This document shows positions 1 through 14,180 of a stretch of DNA of 64,000 nucleotides, piece after piece. The stretch covers positions 67,122,251 to 67,186,250 of the forward strand of contig CM051463.1 of assembly GCA_028095005.1 (NCBI GenBank), written 5' to 3'. Source of the DNA: Rhynchospora pubera (Eukaryota; Streptophyta; Magnoliopsida; Poales; Cyperaceae). The notes beneath the pieces were generated by a model. That model was not told the DNA's origin. It saw nothing but the letters and a program-made list of their open reading frames with translations, and made no database searches. A program made the position numbers and the translations under genes. The number at the start of each line of letters is the position of its first letter. Within the stretch, counting starts at the first letter, position 1.

Positions 1-3000
1 TTTCTTTAAACATTCTGGGTTATTTCTTCTCAATAATCTACATTTAAACTCTTTATAGTGTCTACAATTTGATTCATAAGTCATTTGTTCAAAAATATTG
101 GATTATACTTGGTAATTACGCATGTAAATTGTAAATAATGAAATTCTAGGTATCATTTGAGCATTTCGATGTTTTCTAGATCCATTCTATGTTATTTCAT
201 CACAACAATCTACATTTAAACTCTTTATAGTGTCTAGAATATGATTCATATATCATATGTTATTTATTTAAAAATATTAGATTATACATGGTAATTGCAA
301 ATAAAAATTGAAAATAATGCAATTATGAGTATCATTTGAGCATTTCGAAGGTTTGTGGATTCGTTCTAAATCATTTCAACACAAATAATATATTGTTAAA
401 CCCATTATACTATCTAGAATATTCTCCATATGTTATTTATTCAAAACGAATGGATTATACATAATAATTTCACATATAAAGTTGAAATAATGAAATTCTG
501 AGTATCATTTTAGCATTTAGTTCGTTTCTGGATTTATTCTAAGTCATTTCATCACAATAATATACATTTAAACTCATTATACTGTCTATAATATGAATCA
601 TATGTTACTTATTAAAAAAGATTGATTATACATGGCAATTCCGCATATAAAATACAAATAATGCAATTCTTAGTATCATTTGAGCATTTCGATCATTTCT
701 GGAAACATTCTAGGTCATTTCTACACAATAATCTACATTAAAACTGTTTATAGTGTCTAGAATATGATTCATATGTCATTTGTTTAAAAAAATTGGATTA
801 TACATGGTAATTACACATATAAATTGTAAATAATGCAATTCTATGTATCATTTGAGCATTTCGATTGTTTCTGGCAGTATTCATTCTATATCATTTCATA
901 ACTATAATTTACATTTAAACTTTTTATACTATCTAGAATAGGATTCATATTTTATTTATTTTAAAAAAATTAGATTATACTTGGTAATTGCACATATAAA
1001 GTGCAAATAATGCAATTCTGAGTATCATTTTAGCATTTAGATCATTTCTGGATTTATTATAAGCCATTTCACACAATAATATGCATTTAAACTTATTATA
1101 CTGTCTAGAATATGATTCATATGTTACTTATTCAAAAATATTGGATTGTACATTGTAATTGCGCATATAAAATGCAAATAATGTCATTCTGAGAAACATT
1201 TGATCTTATCGATCGTCTCAGGATCAATTCTAAGACATTTCATCACAATAATCTACATTCAAACTCATTATACTATCTAGAATATGATTCATATATTATT
1301 TATTGGAAAAGATTGTTCATGGTAATTATGCATATTAGTGCAAATAATGCAGTTTTGAGTATCATTTGAGCATTTCAATAATTTTCGGATTCATTCTATG
1401 TCTTTTGATCACAATAATTTATATTTAAATTATTTATACTATCTAGAATATGATTCATATGTTATTTATTCAAAATGATTGAATTATACATGATAATTAC
1501 GCATATAAAGTGCAAATAATGCAATTCTGATTATTATTTAAGCATTTAGATCATTTCTGGATTCATTCTTTGTCATTTCATCACAATAATCTACATTTAA
1601 ACTCTTTATAGAGTCTAAAATATGCTTCATATGTTATTTATTTAAAAAGATTAGATTATATAAGGTAATTGCGCATATAAAGTGCAAATAATGCTATTCT
1701 GAGTATCGTTTGATCATTTCGATGTTTTCTTGATTCGTTCTAATTCATTTCATCACAATAATCTACATTTAAAATATTTATAGTGTCTAGAATATGATTC
1801 AAATTATTATTTATTCAAAAATATTGGAATAACGTAGTAATTACGCATATAAAGTGCAAATAATGCAGTTCTGAGTATCATTTGAGCATCTCAATCATTT
1901 TTGTATTCATTCTATGTCATTTGATCACAATAATCTATATTTAAACCCTTTATACTATCTAGAATATGATTCATATGTTATTTATTCAAAAGAAATGGAT
2001 TATACATGATAATTCCGCATATAAAGTGCAAATAATGCGAGCATTTAGATTGTTTCTGGATTTATTCTAAGTCATTTCATCACAATAATATACTTTTAAA
2101 CTCATTATACTATCTAGAATATGATTCATATATATGTTATTTATTGAAAACGAATGGATTATACATGATAATTACGCATATAAAGTGCAAATAATGCAAT
2201 TCTGAGTATCATTTGAGAATTAAGATTGTTTCTGGATTTATTCTAAGTCATTTCATCACAATAATATACATTTAAACTCATTATACTGTCTATAATATGA
2301 TTCATATATTACTTATTCAAAAAGATTGGATTATACATGGTAATTGCGCATATAAAATGTAAATAATGCAATTCTTAATATCATTGAGCATTTCGATCGT
2401 TTCTGGAAACATTCTAGGTCATATCTTCACAATAATCAAAATTTAAACTGTTTATAGTGTCTAAATATGATTCATAAGTTATTTGTTCAAAAAGATTGGA
2501 TTATACTTGGTAATTACACATATAAATTGTAAATAATGCAGTTCTAGGAATCATTTGAGCATTTCGATGGTTTCTAGATTCATTTGATCACAATAATTTA
2601 CATTTAAACTCTTTATAGTGTTTATAATATGATTCATATTTTATTTATTTTAAAAGATTAGATTATACAATGTAATTCTGCATATAAATTGCAAAGAATG
2701 CAAGTTTATTATCGTTTGAGTATTTCGAAGGTTTCCGTATTCGTTCTAAGTCATTTCATCACAATAATCTTTATTTAAACTCTTTATACTATCAAGAATG
2801 TGATTCATATGTTATTTATTCAAAACGATTGGATTTTACAAGATAATTACGGATATAAAGTGCAAATAATGCAATTTTTAGAATCATTTGAGCTTTTCAA
2901 TGGTTTCTGGATTCATCTTGGTCATTTCTTCAAAATAATCTACATTTAAACTCTTTATAGTGTCTAGAATATGATTCCTACGTCATTTATTTAAAAACAA

Positions 3001-6000
3001 TAGATTATACATGTAATTACGCATATGAAGTGTAAATAATGCAAATCTAAGTATTATTTGAGCATTTTGATCGTTTCAGGATTCATTTTATGTCATTTCA
3101 TCACTATATTCTACATTTAAACTCTTTATACTGTCTAAAATAGGATTCATATGTTATTTATTCAAAAAGATTAGATTATATAGCACATATAAAGTGCAAA
3201 TAATGCAATTCTGAGTATCATTTGAGTAATTCGATGGTTTTTGGATTCGTTATTAGTCATTTCATCACAACAATCTACATTTAAACACTTTATTTATACA
3301 GTCTATAATATGATTCATGTGTTATTTATTCAAAATGATTAGATTATACAAGGTAATTGCGCATATAAAGTGCAAATAATGCTATTCTGAGTATTGTTTG
3401 AGCATTTCGATGTTTTCTGGATTCGTTCTAATTCATTTCATCACAATAATCTACATTTAAAGTATTTATATTGTCTAGAATATGATTCAAATAGTTATTT
3501 ATTCAAAATATTGGATTAACATGGTAATTACGCTTATAAAGTGCAAATAATGCAGTTCTGAGTATCATTTCTGCATTTCAATCGTTTTTGGAATCATTCT
3601 ATGTCATTTGATTATAATAATCTATATTTATTCAAAATATGATTCTTATGTTATTTATTCAAAACGAATGGATTATACATGATAATTACGCATATAAATT
3701 GCAAATAATGCAATTCTGAGTATCATTTGAGCATTTAGATCATTTCTGGATCTATTCTAAGTCATTTCATCACTATAACATACATTTAAACTCATTTTAC
3801 TATCAAGATTATGATTCATATGTTACTTATTCAAAAAGATTGGATTATCCATGATAATTTCGCATATAAAATGCAAATAATGCAATTCTGAGTATCATTT
3901 GAGCATTTCAATAGTTTATGGATTCATTCTATGTCATTTGATCGCAATAATCTATATTTAAATTCATCATACTATCTAGAATATGATTCATACGTTATTT
4001 ATTCAAAACGATTGAATTATATACATGATAAAATTGCATATAATACAATTCTGAGTATCATTTGAGCTTTTCGATCGTTTCTAGAAACAGTCTAGATTAT
4101 TTCTTCTCCATAATCTATATTTAGACTCTTTATAGTATCTAAAATATGTTTCATATATCATTTTTTCTAAAAGATTGGATTATACATGGAAATTACGCAT
4201 ATAAATTGTAAATAATGCAATTGAAAGTATCATTTGAGCATTTCGATGGTTTCTGGATTCATTCTATGAAATTTCATCACAATAATCTACATTTAAACTG
4301 TTTATAGTGTTTAGAATATGATTCATATGTTATTTATTTAAAAAGATTAGATTATACAAGGTAATTGCGCATATAAAGTGCAAATAATGCAATTATGAGT
4401 ATCATTTGAGCATTTCGAAGGTTTGTGGATTCATTCTAAGTCATTTCAACACAATATTCTTCATTTAAACTCTTTATACTATCTAGAATATGATTCATAC
4501 GTTATTTATTCAGAAAGATCGGATTATACATGATAATTACGCATATAAAGTGTAAATAATGCAATTCTGAATATCTTTTGAGCATTTAGATCGTTTTTGG
4601 ATTCATTCTAAGTTATTTAATCACAATAATATACATTTAAACTCATTATACTGTCTAGAATATGATTCATATGTTATTTATTCAAAAAGATTGGATTATA
4701 CATGGTAATTGCACATATAAAATGCAAATAATGCCATTCTGAGAAACATTTGAGTTTTTCGATCGTTTCAGGATTTCGACTGAGACATTTCCTCACAATA
4801 ATCTACATTTAAACTCATTATACTATCCAGAATATGATTCATATATTATTATTCAAAAAGATTGGATTATTCATTGTAATTACGCATATAAAGTGCAAAT
4901 AATGCAGTTTTGAGTATCATTTGAGCTTTTCATACTATCTAGAATATGACTCATAAGTTATTTATTCAAAACAATTGAATTATACATGATAATTAAGCAT
5001 ATAAAGTGCAAATAATGCAATTCTGATTATTATTTGATCATTTTGATCGTTTCTGGATTCATTCTAAGTCATTTCAACACAATATTCTTCATTTAAACTC
5101 TTTATACTATCTAGAATATGATTCATACGTTATTTATTCAGAAAGATCGGATTATACATGATAATTACGCATATAAAGTGTAAATAATGCAATTCTGAAT
5201 ATCTTTTGAGCATTTAGATCGTTTTTGGATTCATTCTAAGTTTTTTAATCACAATAATATACATTTAAACTCATTATACTGTCTAGAATATGATTCATAT
5301 GTTATTTATTCAAAAAGATTGGATTATACATGGTAATTGCACATATAAAATGCAAATAATGCCATTCTGAGAAACATTTGAGTTTTTCGATCGTTTCAGG
5401 ATTTCGACTGAGACATTTCCTCACAATAATCAACATTTAAACTCATTATACTATCCAGAATATGATTCATATATTATTATTCAAAAAGATTGGATTATTC
5501 ATTGTAATTACGCATATAAAGTGCAAATAATGCAGTTTTGAGTATCATTTGAGCTTTTCGTACTATCTAGAATATGACTCATAAGTTATTTATTCAAAAC
5601 AATTGAATTATACATGATAATTAAGCATATAAAGTGCAAATAATGCAATTATGATTATTATTTGATCATTTTGATCGTTTCTGGATTCATTCTATGTCAT
5701 TTCATCACAATAATCTACATTTAAACTCTTTATAGTGTCTAGAATATGATTCATATGTTATATATTTAAAAAGATTAGATTATACAAGGTAATTGCACAT
5801 ATAAAATGCAAATAATGCAATTCTGGGTATCGTTTGAGCATTTCGATGTTTTCTGGATTCGTTCTAATTCATTTCATCACAATAATCTACATTTAAATTT
5901 TTATATTGTCTAGAATATGATTCAAATTGTTATTTATTCAAAAATAGTGGATATCATAGTAATTACTCATATAAAGTGCAAATAATGCAGTATCATTTGA

Positions 6001-8408
6001 GCATTTCGATCGTTTCTGGAAATATTCATATGTCATTTGTTCAAAAAGATTGGTTTATATATGGTAATTACGCATATAAATTGTAAATAATGCAATTATA
6101 AGTATCATTTGAGCATTTCGATGGTTTCTGGATTCATTCTAAGTCATTTCATCACAATAATCTACATTGAAACTTATTATACTGTCCAGAATATGATGCA
6201 TATATTATTTATTCAAATAGACTTGATTATATGTGGTAATTACGCTTATAAAGTGCAAATAATGCAGTTCTTAGTATCATTTGAGCATTTCAATGGTTTC
6301 TGGATTCGTTCTAAGTTATTTCAACACAATATTCTTTATAAACTCTTTGTACTATCTAGAATATGATTTAAATTGTATTTTATTCAAAATAATTGAATTA
6401 TGCATGGTAATTATGCATATATAGTGCAAATAATGCAGTTCTGAGTATTATTTGAGCATTTCTATCATCTATGTATTCATTCTAACTCATTTTGTCACAA
6501 TAATCTACATTCAAACTCTTTAAACTGTCCAGAATGCGATTCACATGTCGTTTATTCAAAAAGATTAGATTAGAAATGGTAATTACGCATAGAAAGTGCA
6601 AATAATGCACTTTTGAGAATCATTTGAGCCTTTTTATTACTTTGTGGATTCATTCTAAGTCATTTGATCACAATAATCTACATTTAAACTCTTTATACCA
6701 TCTAGAAAATGATTCATATGATATTTATTCAAACATGTTGGATTCTACAAGGTAATTATGCATATGAAGTTGAAATAATGTAATTCATAGTCTCATTTGA
6801 GCATTTCGATCGTTTATGGATTCATTCTAAGTCATTTTATCGCAGACTACATTTAAACTCTTTGTATTGTCTAGAATATGATTTATATGTTATTTATTCA
6901 AAAAGATCGGATTATAATGGCAATTACGCCAATAAAGTTCAAATAATGCAATCCTGAGTATCAATTGAGCATTACAATCGTTTCTAGATTCATTATATGT
7001 CATTTGATCACAATTATCTAAAATTGAACTCTTTATACTGTCTAGAATATGATTCATATGTTATTTATTCCAAAATATTGGATTATACATGGTAAGTACG
7101 CATATAAAGTGCTAATAATGCAATTCTAAGTATCATTTGAGCATTTCGATCGTTTCTGGATTCATTCTAACTCATCTCATCACAATAATCAACATTTAAA
7201 CATTTTATACTGTCTAAAATATGATTCATATATTATTTATTAAAAAATATTAGATTATACATGATAATTAAGCCTATAAAGTGCAAATAATGCAATTCTA
7301 AGTACCATTCGAGCATTTCGATCATTTTTTGATTCATTCTAAGTTATTTTGTCACAATAATCTACATTTGAACTCTTTATACTCTCTAGAATGTGATACA
7401 TATATTATTTATTTAAAAAAATTGGATCATAAATGGTAATTACACATATATAGTGCAAATAATGCAATTTTGAGTATCATTTGAGTATTTCAACCGTTTA
7501 TGGATTCGTTCTAAGTTATTTGATCACAATAATCTACATTAATCTCTTTATACCGTCTATAATATGATTCATATGTTATTTATTCAAAATTATTGGATTA
7601 TACATGGTAATTACGCATATAAAGTGCAAATAATGCAATTATGGTAAATACGCATATACATTGTATTACTTGCATTATTTGCATTGTATATGCGTAATTA
7701 CTTTGTATATCGAAACTGTTTTGAATAAATAATATATGTATATAGAAACTGTTTTGAATAAATAATATATGAATTTTAATCTAGATAGTATAAAGAGTTT
7801 AATTGTAGATTATTGTGATGAAATTATCTAAATGAATCCAGAAAAGATCAAAATGCTCAAATGATACTCAGAATTGAATTATTTGCACTTTATATGCGTA
7901 ATTACCATGTATAATCAATCTTTTTGAATAAATAAGATATGAATTATATTCTGGATTGTACAAGGAGTTTAAATGTTGATTATTATGATGAAATGAGTTA
8001 GAATGAATCCAGAAATGATCGAAATGCTCAAATGACACTCAGAATTGAATTATTTGCACTTTTTATGCGTAATTACCATGTATAATTCAATTTTTTAGAA
8101 TAAATAACATTCGAACCATATTCTTGACAGCATAAAAAGTTCATATTTTGATTATTGTGTTGAAATGACTTAGATGAATCCTGAAACGATCGAAATGCTC
8201 AAATGATACTTAGAATTGCATTATTTGTACTTTATATGCGTAATTACCATGTAAAATCAAATCTTTTAGATTAAATAATATATAAAGCATATTCTAGATA
8301 GTATAAAGAGGTTAAGTGTAATTTATAGTGATGAAATGACTTACAATGAATTCAGAAACAATCAAAATACTCAAATGATACATAAAATTATATTATTTGC
8401 ACTTTATG
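1..8408. repeat. AT-rich tandem satellite, ~172-bp unit, about 48 copies
   Basis: Diverged monomers recur from the first base. Spacing of the shared box TATCATTTGAGCATTTCGAT is mostly 171-179 bp (for example near 151, 330, 503, 674, 846 and 1023). Other conserved boxes are CACAATAATCTACATTTAAA, GAATATGATTCATATGTTAT and GCATATAAAGTGCAAATAAT. Monomers read in one orientation to about 7670 and in the opposite orientation from there to 8408. Some monomers are truncated (near 4927 and 5556). Unit length and AT content resemble plant centromeric or pericentromeric satellites, but no retroelement of the centromeric type is seen here, so a centromeric location is only a possibility. Short open frames inside the array are chance. 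Confidence 0.95.
4425..5690. repeat. 628-bp tandem segmental duplication inside the satellite
   Basis: The stretch from about 4425 to 5052 is repeated almost exactly from about 5053 to 5680 (offset 628 bp, about 3.7 monomers). Both copies share the same irregular features: a TTCAACACAATATTCTTC variant (4445 and 5073) and a monomer truncated after GAGCTTTT. This is higher identity than neighbouring monomers show, so it is a recent block duplication. Confidence 0.85.
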
Positions 8409-9136
8409 GGTCTGATCGGAATGCTTTTTGGAAAGAGTTCAATTCATTTCAATAGAATAGAGTTCAGAAGAAATGATTTTTAAAGTGAAATGATCAGAAT
8501 AAATAGAAAAAGAATTGAAGAGAATTCAATTTTGTGATCGGATACAAATGAAAATAAGAAAAAAATGATTCGATCTCCATAAATTTGACTATTTTACTCT
8601 TGTTATCTTATGAGACCTTTTGTTTCAGTCACTGAAACCTAGTGATTACTTATTTCTAATATTTAACACGTCTGATTTTTTTTTTCTCCAACTCGTGAGC
8701 CACATTTCACTCCCTTTTCATTTTGATCCTTTTTTGTTGGTAAATTCTTCTTGAGGCAAAACATGCCACAAAAAAAAAAAAAAAAAATCTTGCTTCGTAA
8801 TGCAGTAAAAATTGCAATGTGCATAGCCTGCCAAAAGGATATAAATCTTGGGCTAGTGAATAATACGAAATCAATAACACACCCCAAAACAAGTTCTGGA
8901 TGCACGCTCTTCAATTTCATTACTTAATATTTAAATTAACTTATTTCCTCTTCATTGCCGTTACAAAAGATAACTCTAATTCCAAAATTCCTATGCATCA
9001 TGCGTCAAAATAGTACAAGTACAACGAATCTAACAATACTCGATTTAAGAGGACACAAAAACTGAACCACCATTACATGGAACAAAGTAAAAAAACCCTC
9101 ACAAGATGAGTTAACAACTTCCAAGCGTTTCCAAAA
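8409..9136. other. Satellite edge to RIO2 3' end, no separate gene
   Basis: Unique AT-rich sequence. The part next to 9136 should be the 3' untranslated region of the minus-strand RIO2 gene. An 18-base A tract lies at about 8770-8787. No coding region, RNA gene or clear mobile element is recognised in 8409-8930. Confidence 0.5.
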
Positions 9137-12100
9137 CTACCATTTCAGAGCCTGTCTCTGGACCTTGGAATTGAGAGACGACTTACGGCCCTTGTCTTTA
9201 TAAGAATTTCTTGATGTGATGAGTTTTCTTCGGCCACGAACGGCGGCTATGGCCCGCTTCCTCTCTTTATCCAGGCGCTTTGCTAGTTCATCATCATTCT
9301 CGTTATCTTCACTGTCGCCAGATACGTCAGCACAGTCCTCCTAAGTAACCAGGAAAGTATTAAGTTATCCCATGACAAGGTCTTTTTAAGTTTGTCAATG
9401 TGTGCTAATAATTGCCAGATTTCAACTAGTCAACTTCCAAAATGCAAGGAAGAATTGTTAATGAAAATAATTCAATTTTCATCAGATAGGTACTTCCAAG
9501 ATATTAAAATAATATATTGTTTTCAAAGGAAAAAAATATATATGGAGGGAGAAAACAAGAGAGGTACATCTGTAGGAATGACCGTCCCTCCAGAAAAGAA
9601 TTTTAAAAAAAATGTCTCAGAAGAAAAAACATACTAAATATTTTTTTGAAAGATAGGAATCCAAAAAATTTCTATGCTTTTCCATAAGCATAGAATGCAT
9701 GATGGAGGAGTTGTCAACCAAAAACTTACCTCATTTTCAGGTACCAAAGGTTCTTTTTCATCAGCAATATTAGAAGTCGCACTTTCTTCAGGCTGAATTA
9801 GAAAGAGAAGAAAATTGTTATGTTGTAAACAATCAGATAATATAATACAGTTTCTTCAGGCTGAAAAAATCATTATGAAGTTTAAGTTACACATCTGATA
9901 TTCACAATATAAAGAGAATACAAAAAACCTGATCTGCAATTTTCAAAGAACTTATTTGAACACCGATAGGTCCATCATCATCCTCCTCCTCAGCAGCAGC
10001 ATCATCCTCATCATCACCATCCTCATCATCACCATCCTCATCATCATCCTCCCCACCATTTTCCTTTTCTCCTTCTATATACTGCAAATTTCAAAGTAAT
10101 ATCTCATTTTTTTTAGAGTACTGAAGTAATAATTCCATCTTAAAAACCAAAACTAATACTGAGCACAACCGTTCTTGTGCACTGCTAAGATATACTGAAT
10201 TTAGACAGCAATTTGTTTAGCCATAAACTAATGGTGATGTACTAAGTTTTCCTTCACTAAATAAACTAATGCACCAACAATCCAAAAACTAGTGGGTGTT
10301 ATACACAGAAGTGGTGAATTGGGTCCACTTATCAAAAATAAAACAACGGTAATAATAATGGAAAATAAGGTACCTTTTGAATATCATCCTGATCCTTCGT
10401 TGTGAAGCCACTTGCCGCTAGCTCCTTATCTAAGAAACCAGCTGATTTCTCTATAGACGAAAAACAGAGTCTACCTCCGTCTTCGCCAGAATCACATACC
10501 AACCCTTCATCATGTTCCCGCTCCTCTTCGTATGACAAGTTAAACCTATATCACAAAATAATGCTAATGTTCACAAGCTATACAATTGAAACTATATGTC
10601 ATGAGGAAATACAAAGTCATAACAGTTATTCTGAAAGAAATTAAGTAACAATACCATTTCTTGAATATTTATCGTTTTGGGAATAATGAGATCCTATGTC
10701 TTGCTAACTAGGATCAATAATAGGCTATAAAAATTATCTTTTTCCTTCAAAATTTCATTTGAAAAACTAACCTCTTTCGGAAGAACTTGAAAACGCATTC
10801 GATATCACGGTCAAAATACCTGAAAAGTTGATAACAAATTCTCTTAGATAAAGTATGTAGCAAAAAAGGGCAATTTTAAGCTTAACTTTCTAAAGTCTTA
10901 AAAGTATCATGTATGCCCTCTAAAACTTCTTTAACCATATCCTAAGATGTATAAGAAAATCTTTTGCAGGTGCTGCATGTTCTATAGGTAGGCAAACAAT
11001 TTTCACACATTTGTAGATGGGCCATCCATGATAGTTTAGATTTTGCTTTGGTGGGCTAAACTTTCTCAAAATAATTTCTAATATAAATTTTACATCTTTG
11101 CATTTCGGTGTGAAACAGAAACCATCTGAGGGAAATCAATCATAGTAATTTTTTCATTGTCGTCGATCTGCAATTGGAGAAAGAATCCTCTTAGAAAATA
11201 CAATATAGGGCTAGAACGGTAGAACTGAATAACAATAACAAAAATAACGCATACCATGATATTGAATTCATTGAAATCACAGTGTATAAGCCCATGTTCA
11301 GCGAGACAAACAATAAGGCCAATGATCGTCTCAAAAACATCATCAGGATTTTGCAATTGCTTTACTTGTACCCTGAAAATAATTACTTTACTGGTATCAT
11401 AAAAGGATAGCATTCTAATGAATGGAGTGAATATGAAAATGAAGGACCCATACTTACAAAGGATAGCCCTGGATAAGAGACATCACCACACAGTGGCGGT
11501 TGCAATCTATAGCAGTTGGTACAGGAAATTCATGCTCTCCTAAAGCCTTCAAACCAAAATAAAGAACTTTGAATTCTCAACTTTGTTATCGGAAAATCCA
11601 CATGATATGATTTTTAAAAGCATTTTGGAGTTGATTGACTTGGTTTAAACATGTATTAACCAAAGTGGTACATACAGTCTTTTGCTATGCTTAGTGCCCA
11701 GTTTTATATTGTACTTCTGTTGCTTCCCTTAGTTGTTTATAATTATACCATCAAGGTGTTGCACGATTGACAGTAAAATATTTGGCACAGACAGTACCTT
11801 AAAATTGACATGCATAGCCTTAATTGAGGCAACTTCCATTAGACCAAGGCTTTAGTTCAGATTACAATAGCACTTAATTACAGGGGCATCTGTGTCACAC
11901 TGTAACAAATCAGAAAAAAAAAAAAAGCCAACCTTCATAAAAGCAAATTCCTTCAAAGCAGCGAGCCGGGACAGATACAGCCAATTGTAACTACTCCTAT
12001 GACTTAGATAGTCACGCTTCGACTTCACAGCTCTGAAAGATACCCTACCTAATCTATGTAGCTTCATCACCAAAACTGTGCCATCTTCAGTTGCCACCTC

Positions 12101-13252
12101 AAATATGTCTTTGTTTTACACCAAAAAGGAAAAAAAAAGTACAAAGATATCAGTATGGCTCCCGTCTTTCGTTGGAATGAACTATGTGTCTATGTCGCGC
12201 ACAATTATTACAGTATTGTATAAGGAAAACAAAAATACTATTGTCTGATTGATTACTGGTTTGGAGTTTACCCACATTGAAAGTATACCAGATGAGAACA
12301 CCATAACATGTTTTTGCATATTATAATGTATCAATTGGATTTCATTTGCAGTTTGTCCAATCCTATTATTTTTAAGACGGTAGATAATGCCTACACAAGA
12401 AAGAGGCATTTTGCAGAAAACCAGGTTGTTGAAGTGTAAAGACAATGTAGTTGTATACCTGACTCCTTTCCAACACCAATTTGACGGCCAACAGCAGAAA
12501 ATACACCACGGTTTACTAAGGTTTTAATTGCAAGGAAATCATATCCCAGATATGTCAGCCGAAAACCATCATCTACAGAGATTGAGAAATAAAAACAATT
12601 AAGGCTACCAAATAGTGTCAAAATATAATTACAGATGCATTTATCTGGTTGGTATTACTCACATTTGGAAGAATCATGGTGCACAAGCTTATGCTTTAGC
12701 AAATTTTTCAGAACCTTATATGTTCCACCATGCCTACAAAGGCCAAAAAATTAATAAATATAATCAATTCTTCTGTGCACAAATAAAGGAATGAAGTTCT
12801 CCATAAAAAGCTTCACTAGTAATAAAGAGGATCTAATTTACAAATACTTACTTTAAGCCAGCAATTCTATCCACAAGCTCTGCTGGGACAATTTCATGCT
12901 GAAAATGTAGAAAACCCCAACAATATGAAAATCTTCCCCTTTACTGAATAAGACGATTACATAAACTAAAAACCCAATTTATAATCTAAAGAGAAATAAG
13001 TATTGGATGCATCAGATACTAATGAAATGTTTTAGCCTTAACTAACTCAAAAATATCAATTATGCAATTAAACAATGAAAAACCAACAGCCTAAATAAAA
13101 TAAAGAAAAGAAAATACATCTATTGCATGCTTATAAAAAAAAAGCGATATGAAACATAGAAGAAATACATTGCGCATGCCCATCTCGACAGCTGTGAGAA
13201 CTCTGAAATCGTCTTTAGAGAGGTAACGCAAAGCGTTGACATCTAGCTTCAT
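9137..13252 (-). CDS. RIO2: RIO2-type atypical serine protein kinase/ATPase (40S ribosome maturation)
   Basis: Thirteen exons, all GT-AG: 13252-13169, 12898-12852, 12733-12663, 12572-12459, 12108-11933, 11546-11458, 11372-11255, 11167-11094, 10819-10772, 10545-10374, 10081-9929, 9792-9730 and 9340-9137. They join in frame to 1413 nt (470 aa), close to the family's usual length. The N-terminal winged helix begins MKLDVNALRYLSKDDFR. The nucleotide loop GVGKESD is at about residues 100-106. The catalytic loop HCDFNEFN (D226, N231) and the metal-binding/phospho-acceptor IDFPQ (D244) are intact. The C-terminal third is very acidic, encoded by GAT/GAG microsatellite-like codons at 9966-10060, and ends in a basic K/R tail. 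In yeast and humans RIO2 rides on cytoplasmic pre-40S particles and its ATPase releases maturation factors; the plant role is inferred by homology. No frameshift is seen. Confidence 0.95.
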
Positions 13253-13642
13253 CTTTCCTCTTTTCTTTTCTCAGTACGGATGGAGGGGAGAAGGTTGGGA
13301 AGCGGCGGAGATGCGCCGTGGAGGGTGGCGTCGGCGGTCAGAGCTAACTAGGGTTTTTCGGGAAATGATTCGGACGCGGGACACCCCAAAAAATGATAAA
13401 ACACCGCCAAAATTTTTTGAATGACTAAAATACCCCTTTGTATGTAATGTAATGTATGGCCGTATGGGTTACTCTCCAGACTCGTGATAGGCTCAGCGCG
13501 TCTCGTCTGGTTTGGGGATGAGATTAGGGGACTGTCAGACTCGGGAGGGAGTGGTGGTACGGAGTGGCCACTGGCCGATGAGCTCCTGAGTGGAGAAAGA
13601 AGAAGAAACGATGGTGAGAACAAAAGGGTTTGGAATTCGGTT
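13253..13642 (-). promoter_or_regulatory. RIO2 upstream region
   Basis: GC-richer than the surroundings, it should hold the 5' untranslated region and core promoter of the minus-strand RIO2 gene. At 13407-13437 it contains AAAATTTTTTGAATGACTAA followed by ACCCCT, strikingly like the terminal sequence of the MULE at 38338. A second GC-rich stretch at 13480-13642 could be the 5' end of a divergent plus-strand transcript, but no coding region could be supported there. Confidence 0.4.
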
Positions 13643-13652
13643 GGGTTTCTGA

Positions 13653-13855
13653 GGGAGCGTATCCTCTGGATGGTTGTAATACAACCATCCAGTGGACGTC
13701 TTTGGATACCAGCCGTCTGATTTAATCTAAACGGTTAGATTTTTTCGGGCCTATCAATCTTAGTATCATGCACGGGGCATTTATAGCCATTGAGATTAAA
13801 TCAGACGGCTGAGATCGAACCATCCACTGGATGGCCATCCAGAGGATGCGATTTC
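13653..13855. mobile_element. Mutator-type MITE, 203 bp, 10-bp target duplication
   Basis: Flanked on both sides by GGGTTTCTGA (13643-13652 and 13856-13865). The ends are inverted copies: ATCCTCTGGATGG on the left against CCATCCAGAGGAT on the right. Further in, GCCGTCTGATTTAATCT pairs with AGATTAAATCAGACGGC. The terminal G and 9-10-bp target duplication fit the Mutator superfamily. No coding capacity. Confidence 0.85.
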
Positions 13856-13865
13856 GGGTTTCTGA

Positions 13866-14172
13866 TGGCAGCGGCGCTGTTGGAGTTGTAAGGTTCGTTA
13901 CTTTATTTATTAAAGGGAATAAAAGGGATGGACACTAACTCGTTAATATATCGAGCCACTAACAATCGAGTTAGGTCAAGTTTGGACTCGTGAATTTAAC
14001 TCGCGAGCTTACCAGCTCGTCTTGTTAACGGCTCGAGCTATAAACGAGCGAGCCATTAGCGAGTTTTGAACACAAGCGAGCTATGTTGCATGGATTCGGG
14101 TTCGAAAACCGTATCCGGTACGATGCAGGTGCGGCGATTCGAAAATTTTTAGAACTCTCCGATTCGGATGTG
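13866..14172. other. Intergenic, nothing recognised
   Basis: Short direct echoes of CGAG/CTCG words (for example ACTCGTTAATATATCGAGCC and CGAGTTTTGAACACAAGCGA) but no ORF, RNA gene or complete element. Confidence 0.3.
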
Positions 14173-14180
14173 GCGATATA

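Noticed and set aside
6109..6366. 85-codon frame in the satellite
   Set aside because: Lies wholly inside tandem monomers and has no protein-like composition; equivalent frames in other monomers are closed.
1..8408. CRISPR-like regular repeats
   Set aside because: Repeats are contiguous ~172-bp monomers without unique spacers, in a eukaryotic genome.
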